A DNA stretch of 64,000 bases from JAUWKC01 sp035529895 (GCA_035529895.1 DATKVV010000014.1:62001-126000), one strand, 5' to 3'; shown: positions 50,823-60,645, numbered from the stretch's first letter. Numbers and translations are program-made. The notes: a model not told the origin generated them from the sequence alone.

Positions 50823-51809
50823 TCACACATTGAATTGTTTTGATTTTTTGCTTAAAGTATCAGCCATCACAGCCAGCAGCAGCGTTGCTCCCATCGCAAA
50901 ATCGATCCAGTTAAGCGCGATGCCCAGCAGGTTAATGGAACTGATGATAATAGACATTAACAGCGCCCCAAGGAACGCCCCGGCCACGGTGCCGACGCCG
51001 CCGCGAAGGCTCGCGCCGCCGATAATGACGGCGGATATGACTCGCAATTCCAGCCCTTTTCCGGCGGTCGTGGAGGCAGAGCCTAACCTCGCGGTGATGA
51101 TGATGCCGGCAAGGGCGGCGAGGAATCCGGTCAGCATATAGTTGAATATTTTGATTTTTCTTACGTTGATGCCGGATAGAACAGCCGCCTTTTCGTTGCC
51201 GCCGATGTAGTAGTTCTGGCGGAAGAATCGGCTGCGCCTCAGCAGAAAGTCACCGATAACCACCAGGACAAGGGAAATAATAATGGGGTATTGGACGCCA
51301 AGAACGCTTCCCTGGCCCAGGACGGTGAACGAGCGGGGAAGGCCTGAAATGTTTTGCCCTTCGGTTACAACCATCAGCATTCCTCGCGCAAGGCTCATCA
51401 TCCCCAGCGTGGTGATAAAAGGATTAATGCCGACTTCCGCAATTATCAGGCCGTTAATCAAGCCAATCAACACTCCCACCCCCAGGCCGAGCAATATGGC
51501 CACAGGTACCGGCATGCCCTGGCTCAGCCAAATCGCCGTGACCGCGCCGGACAGGGCCACGGTCGAACCCACCGAAAGGTCAAAGCCTCCGGAAATCAGC
51601 AGGATTGTCATTCCGACGGCTATGATGCTCTGGTCCGACAGGGAAAGAAGCATGGCCGATATGTTCTGGGGGCCCAAAAACTGCGGGACCGCGTACCACA
51701 TCGCGATGGCACTGAGAACGATAATATAGAGAATCATAAATTCGCGAAACTCGGTAATCCTCGCGACCGGCTCAAACAGACCCGACTTTCGTTCTGTGGT
51801 CAGCACCAT
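50823..51809 (-). CDS. Ribose-type ABC transporter permease (RbsC-like)
   Basis: 328 residues with about nine membrane helices. Family sequence includes GMTILLISGGFDLSVGSTVALSGAV, the EAA-like GLINGLIIAEVGINPFITTLG, and GGNEKAAVLSGINVRKIK. Imports a monosaccharide with the ATPase and binding protein next to it. The start is the ATG at 51809, just after the ATPase stop; a TTG at 51818 would overlap that stop. Confidence 0.93.
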   Translation of the reverse strand: MVLTTERKSGLFEPVARITEFREFMILYIIVLSAIAMWYAVPQFLGPQNISAMLLSLSDQSIIAVGMTILLISGGFDLSVGSTVALSGAVTAIWLSQGMPVPVAILLGLGVGVLIGLINGLIIAEVGINPFITTLGMMSLARGMLMVVTEGQNISGLPRSFTVLGQGSVLGVQYPIIISLVLVVIGDFLLRRSRFFRQNYYIGGNEKAAVLSGINVRKIKIFNYMLTGFLAALAGIIITARLGSASTTAGKGLELRVISAVIIGGASLRGGVGTVAGAFLGALLMSIIISSINLLGIALNWIDFAMGATLLLAVMADTLSKKSKQFNV

Positions 51810-51814
51810 AAATA

Positions 51815-53353
51815 TCAACTCAAATTATTATTTCCCGGCAGGGACACTTCGCTGGCGCAGGCAATGACATTTTCCTCGGTGGCTGTTTCTGCGGTAAACT
51901 CGCCCACGAGCCTGCCGTTTCGAATTACCAGTATCCTGTCACTGAGGCCCAGGATTTCCGGCAGGTCCGACGATATCATTATTATACCGACTCCCTGGGC
52001 CGCTAATTCCCTGAGCAGGCGGTAAATCTCACTTTTGGCGCCCACATCCACGCCGCGGGTCGGCTCATCGACAATCAGCAGCAGCGGCTGTATCCCCATC
52101 CACATCGAGAGCAGCACCTTTTGCTGATTGCCTCCTGAAAGATTGCCAACCTGCTGCTTTACGCTCGGGGTAACAATGCTAAGCCTTGCGCGATTGACCT
52201 CGGCAAAATCGGTGATCGCCTTCTCGTCCATTAAGCCCAGACGATTAACAAAGCATCGCAAGCTCGGGGCAACGCAGTTTTCTCGAACGGTCATTTCCAA
52301 AAACAGGCCCTGTTCCTTGCGGTCTTCGGTCAGATAGCCGATGCGGCTGTTGATGGCCTGCCAGGGACTGCGTATCTCTACAGGCTGATTGTTCAAGAAC
52401 ATTCGTCCCGTCTCGAACGGTTCGACGCCGAAAATGCCGCGTGCAAGCTCCGTCCGGCCCGCACCGGAAAGGCCTGCAATGCCCACAATCTCACCGAACC
52501 GGACCGAAAAGGTTATATCCCGAAAGTCATGCCCGCGTGCCGCACTCTCGACGCGAAAGCACTCCCGACCGGGCTGCTTTGTCCTGCGGCCATACATATC
52601 GACAATCTCACGGCCCACCATTTTGCGTACAAGGTCCTGCTCAGTGACATCCTCGACAAGACACGTATCCACATGTTTGCCGTCGCGTAAAACAGTAATC
52701 CGGTCGGCCACCTCGAAGACCTCGGGCAAATGATGGGAAATGTATATTACGGAAAGCCCGTGTGCCTTCAGGTCCTTGAGAATCCCGAACAATCGCTTCA
52801 CCTGGGCCCCGGCAAGGGACGAGGTGGGTTCATCGAGAATCAGCACGCCGGGATTCTGCGATACGGCCTTGAGTATTTCCATCACCTGTTGCTCGTCGGT
52901 GGAAAGATTTCCAAGCTGCCGACGAGGGTCAATCTTCAGCTCGAACAATCTCAGAATTTTTTCGGTGTCTTCATAAAGGCGCTTGCGGTCGATCAGATTA
53001 AGCCTGCCGGCAGGCTGTCGATGGGCAAAAATATTTTCCGCGACCGACAGCCCCGGCACCAAAGAAAGCTCCTGGAACACAACGGCGATGCCGGCAGCGG
53101 CCGCACTGTGCGGGTCTGGAAAGGAAACTGCGCTGCCGTCGAGGCGGATTTGGCCGGAGTCAGGCTGATGCACGCCGGCCAGAATGTGAATCAGCGTGCT
53201 CTTGCCTGCACCGTTTTCACCCACCAGGGCATGTATTTCGCTTCTTTTGAGTTCAAAATCGACGCGGTCCAGAGCACGAACGCCGGGGAAGGTCTTGACA
53301 ATACTACGAGCCTCGAGGACAATGTCACCAGTATTATTAGCGGTCGGGGGCAT
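51815..53353 (-). CDS. Ribose-type ABC transporter ATPase (RbsA/MglA-like)
   Basis: 512 residues with two fused ABC domains, as in RbsA. First domain: Walker A GENGAGKST, signature LSTDEQQV (degenerate), Walker B ILDEPTSSL, H-loop. Second domain: degenerate Walker A, LSGGNQQK signature and LIVDEPTRGVDVGAKSEIY. Energises monosaccharide uptake. Starts 5 bases after the binding-protein stop and abuts the permease, so the three are translated together. Confidence 0.95.
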   Translation of the reverse strand: MPPTANNTGDIVLEARSIVKTFPGVRALDRVDFELKRSEIHALVGENGAGKSTLIHILAGVHQPDSGQIRLDGSAVSFPDPHSAAAAGIAVVFQELSLVPGLSVAENIFAHRQPAGRLNLIDRKRLYEDTEKILRLFELKIDPRRQLGNLSTDEQQVMEILKAVSQNPGVLILDEPTSSLAGAQVKRLFGILKDLKAHGLSVIYISHHLPEVFEVADRITVLRDGKHVDTCLVEDVTEQDLVRKMVGREIVDMYGRRTKQPGRECFRVESAARGHDFRDITFSVRFGEIVGIAGLSGAGRTELARGIFGVEPFETGRMFLNNQPVEIRSPWQAINSRIGYLTEDRKEQGLFLEMTVRENCVAPSLRCFVNRLGLMDEKAITDFAEVNRARLSIVTPSVKQQVGNLSGGNQQKVLLSMWMGIQPLLLIVDEPTRGVDVGAKSEIYRLLRELAAQGVGIIMISSDLPEILGLSDRILVIRNGRLVGEFTAETATEENVIACASEVSLPGNNNLS

Positions 53354-53358
53354 AATCG

Positions 53359-54366
53359 TTATTTTCTCATGAAATACTCATAATTGCTCTTGTCAACGAT
53401 AACAACTCCGGTGTCGACATACGAGGGGACGCCGGAAGCACCCGCCCGTATGTTATCCGAGGTAATAGGAATGTTCTGATTGTTGAGCTGGTAAAGAATC
53501 TGCACCGCGTAGAACGGCATCAAGGCGGTCTGCTGCGCCACGGTCGCGGATATGGTTCCTTCTTTTATAAGCTCCAATACGTCGTTGCCCCGGTCCATAG
53601 CGACAATCTTGACTTTTCCTGCCAGGTTCGCTTCACGCACGGCAGTGGCCGCCCCCACCCCGCCGGCTGCTTCCACACAGCCAAGGCCCGCCAAGTCCGG
53701 ATGCTTTCGTAAGACGGCGGTCGCCACCTGCGCAGCGACTATGGCATCCGACTGGGTGTCCACAATCTGGACAATCTCGATTTGGTCGTACCGACCTAAC
53801 GCAGCCTTATACCCTCTGACTCGCTCTTCGAGATTTGACTGGCCCACCTTGGTCATCAATGCCACCTTGCCGGAGCAGCCAATCAGGGAGGCCAGTTTTT
53901 TGCCTCCCTCATAGCCGGCCTGATAGTTCCCGGTTCCTACGAAGGCGACGCGCTTTGACTGGGGCAGGTCGGCGTCGACCGTGACGACCGGAATACCACT
54001 GTCAACCGCCTTATCTATAATGGGCGCCAGCGCAGGCTCAAAACCCACGACCACCACCCCTTTGATGTTCTTTTTGGCCAGCGTCTGTTCAAAGGCGGTA
54101 ATCATCGCGGTCATATCGTATTCGGCCGGCCCCACGTACTCGGTCCTGACCCCCAGAACCTTGCCTGCCAGTTCCATGCCCAGCCTGTGGTCATAAAAAT
54201 AGTCGAGATTGCCGAGGGCGGAAACCTCGACGTAAAGGTCATCCGATACAGCCTTTGACTGACCGCCGCCGACGCCGGCCATCTGTTGCTGCTTGCTCCG
54301 CTTAGCAATACTGGTGGCTATCATTACGATGGCCAGGACTACCAATGGTATTATCAGTTTCTTCAT
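53359..54366 (-). CDS. Ribose-type ABC transporter substrate-binding protein (RbsB-like)
   Basis: 335 residues. The N terminus (MKKLIIPLVVLAIVMIATSIAKR) is a signal or anchor helix without a lipobox. The periplasmic binding protein type I fold is visible: VVGFEPALAPIIDKAVDSGIPVVTVDADLP, AGYEGGKKLA, QSDAIVAAQVATAVLRKHPD and GIGT-like sugar-contact regions. Ligand expected: a pyranose or furanose; not determinable here. Confidence 0.93.
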   Translation of the reverse strand: MKKLIIPLVVLAIVMIATSIAKRSKQQQMAGVGGGQSKAVSDDLYVEVSALGNLDYFYDHRLGMELAGKVLGVRTEYVGPAEYDMTAMITAFEQTLAKKNIKGVVVVGFEPALAPIIDKAVDSGIPVVTVDADLPQSKRVAFVGTGNYQAGYEGGKKLASLIGCSGKVALMTKVGQSNLEERVRGYKAALGRYDQIEIVQIVDTQSDAIVAAQVATAVLRKHPDLAGLGCVEAAGGVGAATAVREANLAGKVKIVAMDRGNDVLELIKEGTISATVAQQTALMPFYAVQILYQLNNQNIPITSDNIRAGASGVPSYVDTGVVIVDKSNYEYFMRK

Positions 54367-54448
54367 TTTTTGTCACCGTTGGCTGCTCTAAAGGCACAGC
54401 TACAATCATAATAATTATTCGCAGGGCCTCCGGCCCTGTGAGGCGTGC

Positions 54449-55351
54449 CTACCTTGCTTTTGACGGCATCCGTTTCGAAAAACTGCGCCAAGCCTCCATT
54501 GAGTGCCTGAGGTTCTCGCGGGCGTCGCCTTTTATGCCGTAGTGCTGAAGGCCGACAGGCCCGTCATAACCGAGCTCCTTGAGCGTCTTAACAAACTGGT
54601 AAGTATCGAATGAGCCGCTGTCCAGCGGCTGAATCAACCGGTCCCATTCCATCTTCTTCGTATCGCCGCGGTCGGCGCCGTTAATTGTAACCACAAACAG
54701 ATAAGGCATCGCCATTTCCATCAGCGTCCTCATATTCTCCTGGCCCTCGACCTTCAGCCAGTGACACAGATTGAGTGTAGCGCCCACATTGCTGCGATTG
54801 ACTTTTTTGGCCACTCGTACGGCATCTTTGACCTTCTCGACCCAGGAATTAGTGTGGGGATAGAGCGCCACTTTCAGGCCTGACTGAGCCGCCATGTACG
54901 CGATTTGCTGGATGACGTATACCGCATAAGGGTCGCCTGCGGCTTCGGAGGGTCTGAAGTACTGGCTCTTGACCGTGAGCCACAGCAGAACATCTTTGCC
55001 TTTCAGACGCCTGATTGTCTCTGGCAGTCGCGCGTCATACGGCCGGGTATCGGGATCAATCGAAACTCCAAGATAAGTGTTAAACATTTTCAAGTCGCGC
55101 TTTTCCAGCTCTTGAAGCATTTGCTCTATGCCGTCGATGCCTGTATAGCCAATTCCCGCGTAGCCAAGCTCTCTAAGCATCTCAGCCTGCTCGGCTGCGC
55201 TGAGATTCTTGCGGTCGGTGCCTGTATCCATTGCGAAAAAGGGATTTGTCAGGAGACTTGTAGTAGCCGGCTGGGTGGTCGCGCACGCGGACAGAAACAG
55301 ACAGCCGAAAAGTACCAAAATGACAAACATGATTCGTTTACAGTGTTTCAT
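54449..55351 (-). CDS. Sugar phosphate isomerase/epimerase-like TIM-barrel lipoprotein
   Basis: 300 residues with a lipoprotein signal (LFLSAC, Cys22). The AP-endonuclease-2 / xylose-isomerase-like TIM barrel is visible: LGYAGIGYTGI, VALYPHTNSWVEKVKDAVRV, NVGATLNLCHWLKVEG and VVTINGAD, with His and Glu/Asp positions that bind a divalent metal in the family. Exported epimerases of this kind work with Gfo/Idh/MocA enzymes on oxidised sugars. Good ribosome site AAAGGAATAGGAT. Confidence 0.85.
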   Translation of the reverse strand: MKHCKRIMFVILVLFGCLFLSACATTQPATTSLLTNPFFAMDTGTDRKNLSAAEQAEMLRELGYAGIGYTGIDGIEQMLQELEKRDLKMFNTYLGVSIDPDTRPYDARLPETIRRLKGKDVLLWLTVKSQYFRPSEAAGDPYAVYVIQQIAYMAAQSGLKVALYPHTNSWVEKVKDAVRVAKKVNRSNVGATLNLCHWLKVEGQENMRTLMEMAMPYLFVVTINGADRGDTKKMEWDRLIQPLDSGSFDTYQFVKTLKELGYDGPVGLQHYGIKGDARENLRHSMEAWRSFSKRMPSKAR

Positions 55352-55373
55352 ATCCTATTCCTTTCTTTTGCTT

Positions 55374-56684
55374 TCAGAGGCGCCAGGGACTTCGCATCGG
55401 GCGCGAAAGCATACGGTTAGCTTCGTCGTCGTTGGGGAAGATTTCTTTGTCGGGGTCCCACTTAAGCTTTCGGCCCAGAAGCATCGAGATATTTCCCAGA
55501 TGCAGGACGCTGCAGCAGCGATGGCCTACCTCGACGGGAAAGTACGGGTCCTTTCGGGATTTGACGCAGTCGAGAAAATTGCGATGCTCGCCGGCCGGTT
55601 CGGTATAGAGGTGAATCTCATCGGGCCCTATTACCGAGTCCATTATTGATTCGGGTTCGGCCTGGAGTTTTCCGCGCCAGCCGGTGTTGCCCACCCATCC
55701 TTCGGTTCCTTCAAAACGGATGTTAACCTGGCCCGAGGAGACTATCATGGTAACGCCGTTGGCGTATTTGTATTCGACGCGGTATTCGGTTGCGGTGTTG
55801 TAGAGACTGTCCTCGGGAAAAACGCCTTTGCCTTCAATTTCTGTAGGCCCCGTCCGCTCGGTGTCGTTGCCCCACTGGGCGGTGTCCACAATATGGGCGC
55901 CCCAGTCGGTAAGCTGGCCGCCGGAGTAATCGAGAATCCAGCGGAAGTTCCAGTGACACCGTCCCGGCGCGTACGGAGCATACGGGGCCGGGCCAAGCCA
56001 CATATCATAGCCAAAACCCTCGGGCGGCTGCTGCCGCCGTCGGCCCTTCGCCGCATCGCCTTTTACGTTCCAGCCGCCGGGCAGTCCGACGCGGATGGTG
56101 TGCAGCCTGCCGATTCTGCCGTTGCGGACCAGTTCCGCCATGCGGTGGTATACATAAATCGAGCGGTCCTCGGTGGACATCTGGAATACTCGCCCGTATT
56201 TGGTGATGGTATCGCTCAGGATTCGGCCCTCCGCAATTGTAAGCGTGGGTTTCTCGCAGCATATATCTTTGCCCGCCCTGGCTGCCGCTATGGAAATGGG
56301 GACATGCCAGTGGTCGGGGGTGGAAACCATGACAGCGTCAATGTCGGAGCGTGCCAGCACCTCCCGGAAATCCTTGTACGCCGCACAATCGTTATTGCGG
56401 TACTTGGCGCTCACCAGGCCTCTTGCTTTCTCAATTTGTTCAGGGTCCACATCGCAGACCGCCAGAATGTGCGCGTCGGGCTGGCCCAGAAAACCTTTCA
56501 AATTAGTGTTCCTGCCGTGACCGCCGACGCCAATCATGCCGAGCGTGATTCGATTGCTGGGAGCGACCGCGCCGGCCTTGCCCAATGCGGACGATGGCAC
56601 AAAATATGGAAACCCTATCACGCCGGCAGTGATACCCACGGTTCTCTTGAGAAAGCTTCGACGCGTGATTGCCTTCTTCGTCAT
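55374..56684 (-). CDS. Gfo/Idh/MocA family oxidoreductase, Tat-exported, copy 1
   Basis: 436 residues starting with a Tat signal: ITRRSFLKRTVGITAG. NAD(P)-binding Rossmann motif GMIGVGGHGRNTNL, then the family EKP motif (ICCEKPTL) and VMVSTPDHWHVPI. The C-terminal beta-sheet domain carries SGGQLTDWGAHIVDTAQWG and the HRNFLDCVKSRKDPYFPVEVGHR block. These enzymes oxidise or reduce sugars and inositols; a recent view is that several act as NAD-cofactor redox glycosidases. Follows the epimerase at 56753 in the operon. Confidence 0.92.
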   Translation of the reverse strand: MTKKAITRRSFLKRTVGITAGVIGFPYFVPSSALGKAGAVAPSNRITLGMIGVGGHGRNTNLKGFLGQPDAHILAVCDVDPEQIEKARGLVSAKYRNNDCAAYKDFREVLARSDIDAVMVSTPDHWHVPISIAAARAGKDICCEKPTLTIAEGRILSDTITKYGRVFQMSTEDRSIYVYHRMAELVRNGRIGRLHTIRVGLPGGWNVKGDAAKGRRRQQPPEGFGYDMWLGPAPYAPYAPGRCHWNFRWILDYSGGQLTDWGAHIVDTAQWGNDTERTGPTEIEGKGVFPEDSLYNTATEYRVEYKYANGVTMIVSSGQVNIRFEGTEGWVGNTGWRGKLQAEPESIMDSVIGPDEIHLYTEPAGEHRNFLDCVKSRKDPYFPVEVGHRCCSVLHLGNISMLLGRKLKWDPDKEIFPNDDEANRMLSRPMRSPWRL

Positions 56685-56752
56685 ATCAAAAACCTTCCAA
56701 TTGTTCGAAATACGGCTGAGCTGCCCGGCAGTAATTCAAAAAATCTATACCG

Positions 56753-57658
56753 CTACGCTTTGCGCGGAAAAATCCTTCGCAGGTATTCGGCATTATTCCG
56801 GTAACTCGCTGCCAGCCCGAGCGGCTTGGCCCCTTCGATTTGTATCCAGCCGCGATAACCCGCGTCGTCCATGGCCCGGCGGACTTCTTTGAAATCAATC
56901 TTACCCCGGCCGAACAGATTGTCGTAGTCCTTCGCGTGAAACTCGCACAGGCGCCGGCTGCCGAGCAGACGAATTTCCGTATAGATGTCATAGCCGTTCT
57001 TGTGGGAATTGCCTACATCGTAGTAAACCTTGACCGCCGGCGAGCCAACGCGGTTGATAATATCGAGGTGCTCCTCGGCGCTAAGCTGGGATTCCAGCCC
57101 GATGGTAACGCCGGCCTTCTGGGCTTTAGGGGCAACACCCTTCAGGCGTTCCACAACAACCTCGGCGCCTTTTTCATCGTTTCTCAGGTCGGCTTTGCCG
57201 AAGAAAGGCAGCATAACGACCGGCACCCCCATGGCCTTGCAGACGTCGATACTGTCGGAAACCCACTGCTCGGTGCGAGGGTCGCTCTTATACGGTACGC
57301 CGTTCAGGTCCAGAAGACAGAATGACGCAATCTCCATTCGGTTCTTTTTGGCCTCCTCAAGAAAAGCTTTCTGAACCTCGGGTTTGCGAAGGTGCAAGTC
57401 ATTCTTAACCCCGCCGATGTTCACCTGTACCCCATCAAGACCGATGAGCCGGGCCAGCTCGAAAGAGCCCGGGTCGGAGGACTTGCCCAGCGACCAGTCA
57501 CAGGCGCCGATTTTGAATCCTTGTTTGGAGGACTTGCCCACTGATAACCCGGACGACCCGGACCGGCACGATGCGGAAATCCAGGCCAGTGAAAGCCCTG
57601 CCGCCCCACGGGCGGAATTTAACATCATCTGACGACGAGTCATACTTAACCACTTCAT
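56753..57658 (-). CDS. Sugar phosphate isomerase/epimerase, Tat-exported
   Basis: 301 residues; the ATG at 57658 is preceded by GGAAGGGAG, a GTG six bases earlier is possible. Tat signal TRRQMMLNSARGAAGLS. TIM barrel with IGLDGVQVNIGG, ASFCLLDLNGVP, VTIGLESQL (Glu), KVYYDVGNSHKNGYD (Asp, His) and CEFHAKDYDNLFG (His): a metal-binding arrangement typical of epimerases. Functions with the flanking dehydrogenases. Confidence 0.88.
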   Translation of the reverse strand: MKWLSMTRRQMMLNSARGAAGLSLAWISASCRSGSSGLSVGKSSKQGFKIGACDWSLGKSSDPGSFELARLIGLDGVQVNIGGVKNDLHLRKPEVQKAFLEEAKKNRMEIASFCLLDLNGVPYKSDPRTEQWVSDSIDVCKAMGVPVVMLPFFGKADLRNDEKGAEVVVERLKGVAPKAQKAGVTIGLESQLSAEEHLDIINRVGSPAVKVYYDVGNSHKNGYDIYTEIRLLGSRRLCEFHAKDYDNLFGRGKIDFKEVRRAMDDAGYRGWIQIEGAKPLGLAASYRNNAEYLRRIFPRKA

Positions 57659-57715
57659 TGTCACTCCCTTCCAGTTTCATAAAAGATATTACACAAATAG
57701 AGTCGGCTTTTCCAC

Positions 57716-58969
57716 TTACGATTTTAATCCTCGAAGATCCGCCTGCCACTTTTCCGTGCTCTTAATCAGTTTGTCCCAGTAGAGTTTTTCTCCTGCATAC
57801 GCGGCGGTGCGTCCCAGAATTGTCACCAGATTGCTGCGGACGCTGGGTGCGACCGTCGGATTGTCGAACTGCCCGCCGGTAATATTGGAATAGAACGTCG
57901 CTATGTTATTGACGGCGCCCTGTTTGTATATATCCGTGGTTTGGCCGCCGCGATAGAAATTCTCTCCCCGGATAAGGACAGTGCCGCCGTACTCGGTTTC
58001 CAGAACGCCTTTGGAGCCGAACATTCGGTTCCTTATACCCCCCGCGGCACCGTGTCCCTTAAACTGTTTTGAGCTGAAGGTGACGCCTACCTTGTCGGGA
58101 TATTCGAAAACCAGCGTGAAGCAGTCCCAGCAGGTGCCGACGCGGCGTACCTTTTGGCCGCCGATACCGACGGCGGATATGGGCGGCTGGTCCATAATCC
58201 AGCTGGCGACATCGAGCGTATGGATGTTCTGCTCGGTGATAATGTCGCCGGAAAACACCCGGTCAAGACCCCAGGCCCGCAAGCGATTCTCGGGATTAGC
58301 CGGGTCATCCCTGAGGAATTCTTCCTGGCCTCCCCAGGTGGCATTGGCGTGGTAGCTTGCTTCGCCGAAGGCAAACCGGCCTATGGCTCCGTCGTGGACG
58401 CGTTTAATCGCCTCCTGGTAAAGCTCATTGGCCCGCGTCTGGAAATCGACGAGAAAGCAAAGCTTCCCGGCAGTGGCCTTTTTTCCGCTCTCGGCAACAC
58501 TGTGACAACCCTGTACATCCACCGCGATGGGCTTGGCGAGATACACGTGACAGCCGGCATCGACCGCAGCCGCGGCCTGCTCCGGGTGGAAATACGGCGG
58601 ACTCTCAATCGCCACCGCATCCACCTTCTGCTCCAGAAGCCTGCGGTAACCGGACAGGCCGGAGTATCGCCGCGCAGGCTCCAGATTGAATTTCTCGCCG
58701 AAGGCGTCAACGCGGTCCTGAAAATATTCGGCGGCACCGACTATTTCGTATCCGCCGTGCTCTTTGAAAAGCCCGGCAATCCACGTTCCCCGGCCGCCGC
58801 AGCCAATCAGCCCCAGCTTTACCTTCGAGTTAGCCTCAGTGCCGCGGACAAGCCTGGGTTTGACAACTGCAAATGAGAAAGCGGCTGCCCCGGCGCCCGC
58901 AATGAACCGCCGCCGGGTGACTAAATCTTGTTTTCTGGCTGCGCCCAAATTTCCCTGTTTTTCGCCCAT
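57716..58969 (-). CDS. Gfo/Idh/MocA family oxidoreductase, Tat-exported, copy 2
   Basis: 417 residues, ribosome site GGAGGA. Tat signal VTRRRFIAGAGAAAFSFAV. Rossmann motif KLGLIGCGGRGTWIAGLF; the site where EKP is usual reads LAKPIAVD (Ala-Lys-Pro). C-terminal domain includes FSGDIITEQNIHTLDVASWIMDQP. Only distantly similar to copy 1, so the two probably have different substrates or work in sequence. Confidence 0.92.
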   Translation of the reverse strand: MGEKQGNLGAARKQDLVTRRRFIAGAGAAAFSFAVVKPRLVRGTEANSKVKLGLIGCGGRGTWIAGLFKEHGGYEIVGAAEYFQDRVDAFGEKFNLEPARRYSGLSGYRRLLEQKVDAVAIESPPYFHPEQAAAAVDAGCHVYLAKPIAVDVQGCHSVAESGKKATAGKLCFLVDFQTRANELYQEAIKRVHDGAIGRFAFGEASYHANATWGGQEEFLRDDPANPENRLRAWGLDRVFSGDIITEQNIHTLDVASWIMDQPPISAVGIGGQKVRRVGTCWDCFTLVFEYPDKVGVTFSSKQFKGHGAAGGIRNRMFGSKGVLETEYGGTVLIRGENFYRGGQTTDIYKQGAVNNIATFYSNITGGQFDNPTVAPSVRSNLVTILGRTAAYAGEKLYWDKLIKSTEKWQADLRGLKS

Positions 58970-59052
58970 TTAGAAATCCTCCAATCACAATACGCCCGCC
59001 GACACCGGCAGGCCGACAGGTCTTCCTGCTTTCTGGCCCGCGCGGCTCCACA

Positions 59053-59223
59053 TTAGAACGAAAGAAGACACTGCCAGATGTAAGCATACGCCAGCGCGTC
59101 TATGTCTTCCCACACCTTTCGGACGAGCTGCTCATCTCCTGAAATCCTGGCAAGTTCCTTAGCTTTCTGCTCCCAGGGAATGCAAACGCCCGGCTTTGGC
59201 TTGGGTTTTCCTTTTTCCGGCAT
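59053..59223 (-). CDS. Small 56-residue protein in the sugar operon
   Basis: ATG at 59223 with AAAGGAG nine bases upstream. The translation starts with a Lys/Pro-rich stretch (MPEKGKPKPKPGVCIPWEQK), then a helical part with DEQLVRKVWEDIDALAYAY. There is no signal peptide. It lies between the URO-D and the dehydrogenase genes with short gaps on both sides, so it is likely co-translated. Unknown function. Confidence 0.55.
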   Translation of the reverse strand: MPEKGKPKPKPGVCIPWEQKAKELARISGDEQLVRKVWEDIDALAYAYIWQCLLSF

Positions 59224-59264
59224 TAGCAATTACTCCTTTTTCGTTATTCGCGAGGAAGCTTCGG

Positions 59265-60461
59265 TCAATACACTCCGTGCTCACGGGTGAACTCGGTCAT
59301 GGCCCTGACGTTTTCAATCCTGGCATCGTTCTGGATTATCGCGCCGGCATCCATAATGTAACCGCCGTCGCGGGCCACGCCGGCAATCACTTTCCTGCAA
59401 CAGTCCCGCACCTGGTCCTCGGTGCCGTAGCTCAATAGAAAATTGGGAATGCCGCCGCTAATGCAGAACTTTTGTCCGAGGACTTTATGCACGTGGAAGA
59501 TGTCGCCCATGTCAACGTGATAGACGATTGACGCGTCCGGCAGCTCGGTGAAGGATTCCAGGTGTGCGTCCCAGTTGCCCTCGGCATAGAACAGGACCTG
59601 ATGGCCGTGGGACCAGATTTCCTCGATTATCGGCTTGAGCGTCGGCCAATAGAGGTTCTCAAAATGCTTACGGGAGACAAAAGGAACACAGCCGCGGTGC
59701 ATCCAAAGTCCTATCGGCACATTCTTTTCGGGGTCTGCCCCGGAAAGGGCCACGTGCGTCAGATGGGGCATGAGGGCTTCGCAGGCGGCAAGGACCTTTT
59801 CCGGCCGCTCAAACAAATCCATGGTAAGCCCGATATATCCACGGAGCTTGTCGGCCAGAATATCGAACGGGGCCTTCAGTATGCCCGAGATAGCAGAAAC
59901 AGTACCGGATTCGGACCGCAAAAGCTCATTCTGCTTTCCGAACGCGTTAAAATACCCCTGCATTGCCATCCCACCCTTCAAAAATGACAGATTATTGCGA
60001 TACGATGTCGGCCCGCCCATAGCACCGACATCGGTTGATACTCGCGGAAGCCAGACATTGAATAAGAAGCCGGTCGGGTCCTCGATAAGCTGGTCGTATT
60101 CGTCCGGCTTCATAAAGGCCTTCTCTTCGGGCGGCTCACAATATTGAAAGCCAATATCAGCTGGCAGGTCGATACCGGGGACGGCGTAGTACTTCATCCC
60201 TATAGCCTGCGTCAGCCCCGTCCAGACATAGACCATGTTGCCGACCACAGCATCCCAGTCGAAATCGGCGGCGCACTTGCGGGCGGCCGCAAAGGCCTTT
60301 TCATAGTCGTGGGCCACTTCCTGGCACGTGTAGCCGGCGTACTTGGCGGTGAATTCGGCGACGAAGGGCCGAATCGGAATCCGGTCCGGTTTACCATTGC
60401 GCATTGCGGTAACGTAGCGACTGAGTCGTTCGGCATACCGTTGTTCCATATCCTCAGCCAT
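59265..60461 (-). CDS. URO-D superfamily protein, copy 2
   Basis: 398 residues, ribosome site AGGAG. URO-D-type TIM barrel: NGKPDRIPIRPFVAEFTAKYAG at the start, LWMHRGCVPFVSRKHFENLYWPTLKPIIEEIWSHGHQVLFYAEG, and GGIPNFLLSYGTEDQVRDCCRKVI. At the place where copy 1 has His-Cys-Cys this one has Ala-Glu-Gly, so it lacks the zinc site of methyltransferases and is probably a different enzyme. First gene of the twelve-gene series. Confidence 0.8.
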   Translation of the reverse strand: MAEDMEQRYAERLSRYVTAMRNGKPDRIPIRPFVAEFTAKYAGYTCQEVAHDYEKAFAAARKCAADFDWDAVVGNMVYVWTGLTQAIGMKYYAVPGIDLPADIGFQYCEPPEEKAFMKPDEYDQLIEDPTGFLFNVWLPRVSTDVGAMGGPTSYRNNLSFLKGGMAMQGYFNAFGKQNELLRSESGTVSAISGILKAPFDILADKLRGYIGLTMDLFERPEKVLAACEALMPHLTHVALSGADPEKNVPIGLWMHRGCVPFVSRKHFENLYWPTLKPIIEEIWSHGHQVLFYAEGNWDAHLESFTELPDASIVYHVDMGDIFHVHKVLGQKFCISGGIPNFLLSYGTEDQVRDCCRKVIAGVARDGGYIMDAGAIIQNDARIENVRAMTEFTREHGVY

Positions 60462-60645
60462 TTACTCCTGCTCCTTCATCGCTATCAGCCCTCGCGTCCA
60501 CCAAGTCTTCGGGAACTAAACATACAACCGACGCCTCCTGGCAACACCAGTTGCCCATAGATTTCCCGGAATTAGACTCATAAAGGAGACTCGTTGCCTT
60601 CATAAACGTGCCGGGAAACGACCATTTTTCTAACAAACGCTCCGT

